This document shows positions 42,339 through 47,638 of a stretch of 47,638 nucleotides of DNA, one piece after another. The notes beneath the pieces are model-generated. The model saw only the letters and a list, made by a program, of their open reading frames with translations. It made no database searches and had not been told where the DNA came from. The translations under genes were made by a program, and so were the position numbers. The first letter of the stretch is position 1. The number at the start of each line of letters is the position of its first letter. The DNA is from Rhodovarius lipocyclicus (lineage in GTDB: Bacteria; Pseudomonadota; Alphaproteobacteria; Acetobacterales; Acetobacteraceae), in the NCBI RefSeq assembly GCF_009900765.1, contig NZ_JAAABL010000031.1, positions 1 through 47,638 on the forward strand, given 5' to 3'.

Positions 42339-43685
42339 ATGACCAACCCCGCCTTCCACCCGGATTTCCGCGCCGAGCCCTATTGGTGGGAAGCGGCGCC
42401 GCCCGAGGATTCGCGCGACGCCCCCCTGCCCGACAACATCGACGTGCTGATCATCGGCAGCGGCTTCGCCGGGCTGTCGGCGGCGCTGGAGGCCGCGCGC
42501 GCCGGTGCCTCCGTCGCGGTGCTGGATGGCGGGCCGCTGGGGGGCGGCGCCTCCTCGCGCTCTGGCGGCATGGTCAGCTCCGGCCAGAAACTGGTGCTGA
42601 CCGAGGCGCTGAAGGGCCTGCCCGCCGAAAAATCCGCCGCCGCGCTGGAGGACAGCAAGGCCACCTTCGAATTCCTGAAGGACCTGGTCGCGCGGGAGAA
42701 GCTGGACGCCGACCTGCAGCTGGTCGGCCGCTTCTTCGGCGCCTTCGCCCCCAGCCACCTGGAAACCCTGAAGCGCAACGCCGAGACCCTGCACCGCAAG
42801 ACCGGCGTCACCATCCGCATCCTCTCCCGCGCCGAGCAGCGGGAGGAGGTGGGCAGCGACTATTTCCACGGCGGCTTCGTGGTCGAGGATTACGGCGGCG
42901 TGCACCCGGCCAAGCTGAACCAGGCCCTGCGCGGCGCCGCGCGCGGGGCCGGCGCCACCCTGCACAGCCACGCCCGCGTGCAACGGACGGAGCGCGTGCC
43001 GGGCGGGCACATCGCCCACACCGAGCGCGGCCAGGTGCGGGCCAGCCACATCCTGTACGCCACCAATGGCTACACGGATGCCGCCAGCCCCTGGCTGGAA
43101 AAGCGCGTGATCCCGGTGATGAGCTTCCAGATCGCCACCGAGCCCCTGCCCCCCGGCATGCTGGCCCGGATGATCCCGAAGCTGCGCATGGTGACCGACA
43201 GCCGCAACGAGCTCAGCTACATGCGGCCCTCGCCCGACGGCACGCGGCTGCTGTTCGGCTGCCGGCCGCGCGCGCTGCGGACCACGCCCGAACAGCTGGC
43301 GCCCCTGCTGCGCGCCCGCATGCTGCGCGTCTTCCCGGAGCTGGAGCCGATCCGCCTGACCCATGCCTGGGGCGGCTATGTGGGCATGACCGCCGACCGC
43401 CTGCCGCATGTGGCCGAGCAGGACGGCGTGCTGCACGCGGTCGGCTGCAACGGTAATGGCGTGGCGCTGATGAGCTTCCTGGGCTGGCACGCGGCACAAC
43501 TCATGCTCGGCCGCACCAACCGCCGCGCCTTCTTCGCGGACATCCCCTTCCCCGCCGTGCCCTTCGCGCCGCTGCGCCGTGCCCTCGTGCCCGCCGCCTC
43601 GGCCGCCTACCATCTGGGGGATTTCATGGCCAACCCCGGCGAGGTGATCGCCGAGCGGCTGGGCCGCATCCCCGGACAATCCTGA
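42339..43685 (+). CDS. FAD-dependent amine/amino-acid oxidase (DAO family)
   Basis: A 448-residue flavoprotein. The dinucleotide motif is VLIIGSGFAGLSAA (GxGxxG at Gly40-Gly45), followed by LDGGPLGGGASSRSGGM, and the C-terminal FAD loop HAWGGYVGMTADRLPHV and VGCNGNGVALM. The architecture resembles PuuB/gamma-glutamylputrescine oxidase and sarcosine-type oxidases (N-terminal EPYWWEAAP). It should oxidise a C-N bond in an amine or N-alkyl amino acid. It is 19 bases upstream of the ABC receptor gene and heads an operon with the importer and an ASL-type lyase, so it probably acts on the imported compound or a product of it. Substrate unknown. Confidence 0.85.
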   Translation: MTNPAFHPDFRAEPYWWEAAPPEDSRDAPLPDNIDVLIIGSGFAGLSAALEAARAGASVAVLDGGPLGGGASSRSGGMVSSGQKLVLTEALKGLPAEKSAAALEDSKATFEFLKDLVAREKLDADLQLVGRFFGAFAPSHLETLKRNAETLHRKTGVTIRILSRAEQREEVGSDYFHGGFVVEDYGGVHPAKLNQALRGAARGAGATLHSHARVQRTERVPGGHIAHTERGQVRASHILYATNGYTDAASPWLEKRVIPVMSFQIATEPLPPGMLARMIPKLRMVTDSRNELSYMRPSPDGTRLLFGCRPRALRTTPEQLAPLLRARMLRVFPELEPIRLTHAWGGYVGMTADRLPHVAEQDGVLHAVGCNGNGVALMSFLGWHAAQLMLGRTNRRAFFADIPFPAVPFAPLRRALVPAASAAYHLGDFMANPGEVIAERLGRIPGQS

Positions 43686-43704
43686 GACAACAAGGAGGCT
43701 GACC

Positions 43705-44535
43705 ATGAAGACCCTTCGCCGTACCCTCTGTACCGCCCTGATGGCCCTCGGCCTCGCCACCCCCGCTGTGGCGCAGGAGATGCCGCCCCTGCCGCAATCC
43801 ATCCGCGCGCCGGGCGTTCTGCGCGCGGGCGTGCGCTGCGACCAGCCGCCCTACGGCTTCCGCGGCCCCGATGGCGGCTTCGCGGGGGTCGAGGTGGATA
43901 TGGCCCGCCAGATGGCCGTCTGGGCCTTCGGTTCCGCCGACAAGATCGAACTCTCCTGCGTGACCGCCGAGAACCGCATCCCGCAGCTCAACTCCCGCCG
44001 GGTGGATTTCCTGATCGCCACGCTGGGTGTCACGCCGGACCGCGCCCGCGTCATCGACTTCTCCGAACCCTATCGCTGGGGCGGCTCGGACATGCTGGTG
44101 CGGCGGGACAGCCCGATCCGCCGGCTGGACGATGTGGCCAACCGCACCGTCATCATGCTGCGCGGCTCCACCCAGGCGCAGTGGTTCGAGCAGAACATGC
44201 CCAACCTGAACGCGCTGCGGCTCAACACCGCCTCCGACGCGCTGCAGGCACTGATGCAGGGCCGCGGCGATGCCTATGCGCATGATGCCGCGACGCTGGT
44301 GGTGGTGGCCGCGCGCGATCCCTCCCTGCGGCTGGTGGGTGAGGCGTTCTCCGTCTCCGACGCCGCCGTCGGCGTGCGCAAGAACGAGGCCGAATGGCTG
44401 GCCTGGGTGAACGCCGCCCTGGCGCGGATGAAGCGCGAGAACCTGTTCAACACCTGGCTGGAGCGCTGGGTGCCGGCGGAGACGCGGCCCTTCTACTCCT
44501 CCTCGTTCAACGAGCCGCGCCCGCAGGCGCGGTAG
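43705..44535 (+). CDS. Polar amino acid ABC transporter substrate-binding protein
   Basis: A 276-residue periplasmic receptor of the SBP_bac_3 family. The signal peptide is 1-23 (AQEM cleavage). The mature part has LRAGVRCDQPPYGFRG, GFAGVEVDMARQMAV, VDFLIATLGVTPDRARVIDFSEPY and VIMLRGSTQAQWFEQN, the family's ligand-lobe motifs. RVDFLIATL and the R-A-x-x-I-D-F-S-E-P-Y segment are typical of glutamate, glutamine or basic amino acid receptors. AAGGAGG-like sequence precedes the start. Two permease genes follow after a hairpin at 44572-44599. Confidence 0.9.
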   Translation: MKTLRRTLCTALMALGLATPAVAQEMPPLPQSIRAPGVLRAGVRCDQPPYGFRGPDGGFAGVEVDMARQMAVWAFGSADKIELSCVTAENRIPQLNSRRVDFLIATLGVTPDRARVIDFSEPYRWGGSDMLVRRDSPIRRLDDVANRTVIMLRGSTQAQWFEQNMPNLNALRLNTASDALQALMQGRGDAYAHDAATLVVVAARDPSLRLVGEAFSVSDAAVGVRKNEAEWLAWVNAALARMKRENLFNTWLERWVPAETRPFYSSSFNEPRPQAR

Positions 44536-44571
44536 GCAACGACCCGCGCCCGAGCGCGCGCTGATCCACGC

Positions 44572-44599
44572 GCCCCCCGGCACCGGGCCGGGGGGCTTT
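44572..44599 (+). terminator. Intra-operon hairpin after the receptor gene
   Basis: GCCCCCCGGC and GCCGGGGGGC form a perfect 10-bp stem (44572-44581 with 44587-44596), five-base loop, followed by TTTC. In ABC importer operons such hairpins after the receptor reduce permease expression and stabilise receptor mRNA. The T-run is short, so read-through is expected. Confidence 0.65.
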
Positions 44600-44621
44600 C
44601 CCTGGGGGCGGGTGACGCATC

Positions 44622-45284
44622 GTGGAATTCGATATCGCCTATCTGCTGCGCTACCTGCCCTCTCTGCTGCGCGGGCTGGCGCTGACGGTGCAGGCCAGCG
44701 GCATCGCCATCCTGCTCTCCATCCTGGTGGGGCTGGTGGGCGCCTGCATCCGCGTGGCCCGGGTGCCCGTGCTGTCGCAGCTCATCGTCGCCTATGTGGA
44801 GTTCATCCGGAACACGCCGCTGCTGGTGCAGCTGTTCTTCGTGTTCTTCGGCCTGCCGGCGCTCGGCCTCACACTGTCGCTGTTCTGGTCGGGCGTGCTC
44901 TCCCTCACGCTCTGGGCCGGGGCCTTCCAGGTGGAGAACGTGCGCGGCGGGCTGGCCGCCATCGCGCCCGGCCTGAAGGAAGCCGCCCGCGCCCTGGGGC
45001 TGAACCAGGCGCAATACCTGCGCCTGGTAGGGCTGCCTCTGGCGGTGCGGGTGGGCCTGCCCTCCATGCTCAACACCTGCGTCTCGGTCATCAAGAACAG
45101 CGCCTACCTCTCCGCGATCGGCGTGCAGGAGCTGACGGGCGTGGCCTTCGACCGCATCGCCTCCGATTTCCGCGCCTTCGAGATGCTGGCCGTGCTGCTG
45201 GCGGGCTATCTCTCGGTGGTGCTCAGCCTCTCGGCGGCCGTCCGGCTGCTGGAACACCGCTTGCAGGCCCCGTTCCGCCGATGA
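44622..45284 (+). CDS. Amino acid ABC transporter permease (HisM/GlnP type)
   Basis: A 220-residue inner-membrane permease with five hydrophobic segments. The N-terminal RYLPSLLRGLALTVQASGIAI and the EAA loop GLKEAARALGLNQAQYLRLVGLP (in part, EAARALGLNQ) match the HAAT family. VEFIRNTPLLVQLFFVFFGLP is the family signature segment. Translation starts at GTG 44622 with GGGTGA upstream. It overlaps the second permease by ATGA, so the two form a heterodimeric channel. Confidence 0.92.
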   Translation: MEFDIAYLLRYLPSLLRGLALTVQASGIAILLSILVGLVGACIRVARVPVLSQLIVAYVEFIRNTPLLVQLFFVFFGLPALGLTLSLFWSGVLSLTLWAGAFQVENVRGGLAAIAPGLKEAARALGLNQAQYLRLVGLPLAVRVGLPSMLNTCVSVIKNSAYLSAIGVQELTGVAFDRIASDFRAFEMLAVLLAGYLSVVLSLSAAVRLLEHRLQAPFRR

Positions 45285-45982
45285 ACCTGATCCTCGAAAA
45301 CCTGCCCCTGTTCCTGATCGGGCTGCGCGCCACGCTGCTGCTGGCGGTGGTCACGCTCATTGCCTCCACCGCCATCGGCGTGGTGCTGGGCAGCCTGGCC
45401 ACGCTGAAATCGCGGCCCCTGCGCATCCTGGTGGCGCTGTATGTGGAAACCTTCCGGGACATCCCGCTGATCGTCACCATCTTCGCCATCTTCTTCGGCG
45501 CGCCCTACCTCGGCGTGCCGCTGGAACCCTTCCCCTCCGTCGCCCTCGGCCTGTCGCTGTGGGGCGGCGCGAATGGGGCGGAGATCGTGCGCGCCGGCAT
45601 CAATTCCGTCCCGCATGGCCAGCCGGAGGCCGCGCGCGCCCTCGGCCTGCACACCGGCCAGATCTACCTGCTGATCCTGTGGCCGCAGGCACTGCGCGCG
45701 GTGCTGCCCGCCTATACCGGGCTGCTGGCGCTGCTGTTCCAGTCCACCTCGCTGGGCGCGCTGGTGGGGGTCACGGAATTCCTCAAGGCCGGCGGCCTCG
45801 TCATCGAGCGCAGCACCGTGATGCTCGGCATCAACCCCGCCTTCCAGATCTATGCCTTCGTGCTGGTGGTGTATTTCGTCATCAGCTCCTCGCTCTCCCT
45901 CCTCTCGCGCCGGCTGGAACGCCGGCTGGCCCGCGGAGGGGAGCGCAACATCGTGGCCGCGCGCGACGCGGCCTCCGTTTAG
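45281..45982 (+). CDS. Amino acid ABC transporter permease (HisQ/GltK type)
   Basis: A 233-residue partner permease. It has FLIGLRATLLLAVVTLIAST, YVETFRDIPLIVTIFAIFFG, the EAA loop GQPEAARALGLHTGQIYLLILWPQ and C-terminal basic residues. The ATPase subunit expected for this importer is not found in the operon: the next gene is a lyase. The ATPase may be shared from another locus. The lyase gene follows after 12 bases. Confidence 0.92.
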   Translation: MNLILENLPLFLIGLRATLLLAVVTLIASTAIGVVLGSLATLKSRPLRILVALYVETFRDIPLIVTIFAIFFGAPYLGVPLEPFPSVALGLSLWGGANGAEIVRAGINSVPHGQPEAARALGLHTGQIYLLILWPQALRAVLPAYTGLLALLFQSTSLGALVGVTEFLKAGGLVIERSTVMLGINPAFQIYAFVLVVYFVISSSLSLLSRRLERRLARGGERNIVAARDAASV

Positions 45983-45994
45983 GACAGCACGGCC

Positions 45995-47503
<1,509 letters not shown>

Positions 47504-47537
47504 GGGCGAGACGGCCGTCAGGCGCGCGGGCGGGAAA

Positions 47538-47606
47538 GGCGATGCGAGAGGGGCTCTGCCCCCCTCGCGCTCCCCCCGCCAGGAGCCGAAAGGCCCCTGG
47601 ACCCCA
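47538..47606 (+). repeat. Interspersed GC-rich repeat, copy B
   Basis: Nearly identical over 69 bases to copy A at 18522-18590, with the same orientation relative to the preceding gene and a similar distance (35 bases) after its stop. From about 47613 the next bases TTGAAAAAGGCCGGAGGGGAC repeat the start of the 18595 hairpin (in part: TTGAAAAAGGCCGGAGGGG); the rest is beyond the window. Confidence 0.85.
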
Positions 47607-47638
47607 TCAGTTAATTGAAAAAGGCCGGAGGGGACGAT

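Overview
The window is very GC-rich, densely packed chromosomal DNA from an alphaproteobacterium, most likely Acetobacteraceae of the Roseomonas type. Supporting signs are tandem Bug-family solute receptors, an NdvA-type glucan exporter, an alphaproteobacterial NDUFS4-like complex I subunit, a GTP cyclohydrolase II with a degenerate N-terminal domain, and the ligase-associated exonuclease/helicase/PdeM set. The genus is an inference. The left edge cuts an IS5-type transposase. A near-perfect parS site at 9053-9068 would place the window in an origin-proximal part of a ParABS-segregated replicon.

Layout. 1-9 kb: IS remnant, a dihydroorotase-type amidohydrolase, a DUF4394 secreted protein, a CHAP lipoprotein, a hybrid histidine kinase, a small RMF/CrpP-like protein, a tyrosine phosphatase, an ion channel, RidA and Ndk. 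9-14 kb: parS, NdvA, two Bug receptors and an OmpR-type regulator. 14-18.5 kb: a tight operon of ribA, a two-gene ABC exporter, fmt and truA, facing the dapD-dapE-membrane protein operon across a repeat/terminator element. 21-26 kb: AzoR, a serine hydrolase, a decayed glutathionyl-hydroquinone reductase, a VOC dioxygenase, DoxX and a LysR regulator, which together look like a quinone/catechol stress locus. 26-30 kb: a fatty-acid-hydroxylase-family enzyme, a small secreted repeat protein, an OmpR/histidine-kinase pair, a TetR regulator and its probable NTF2-like target. 30.7-37.7 kb: tRNA-Arg(TCT), the NDUFS4-like subunit, a metallophosphatase, photolyase, an M20 amidohydrolase, rsmA, surA and a TIM-barrel isomerase. 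37.8-42.1 kb: ligase-associated exonuclease (divergent), helicase and pdeM, without an adjacent ligase. 42.3-47.5 kb: an FAD amine oxidase, a polar amino acid ABC importer lacking its ATPase, and an argininosuccinate-lyase homologue in one operon, the best candidate for a poorly described catabolic system.

A family of interspersed GC-rich repeats, sometimes joined to a strong hairpin, sits in several intergenic gaps (169-250, 18522-18712, 47538-47638; shorter relatives near 6375 and 9077). No CRISPR array, prophage or complete mobile element was seen. Most long open frames opposite real genes are GC-driven shadows and are omitted.
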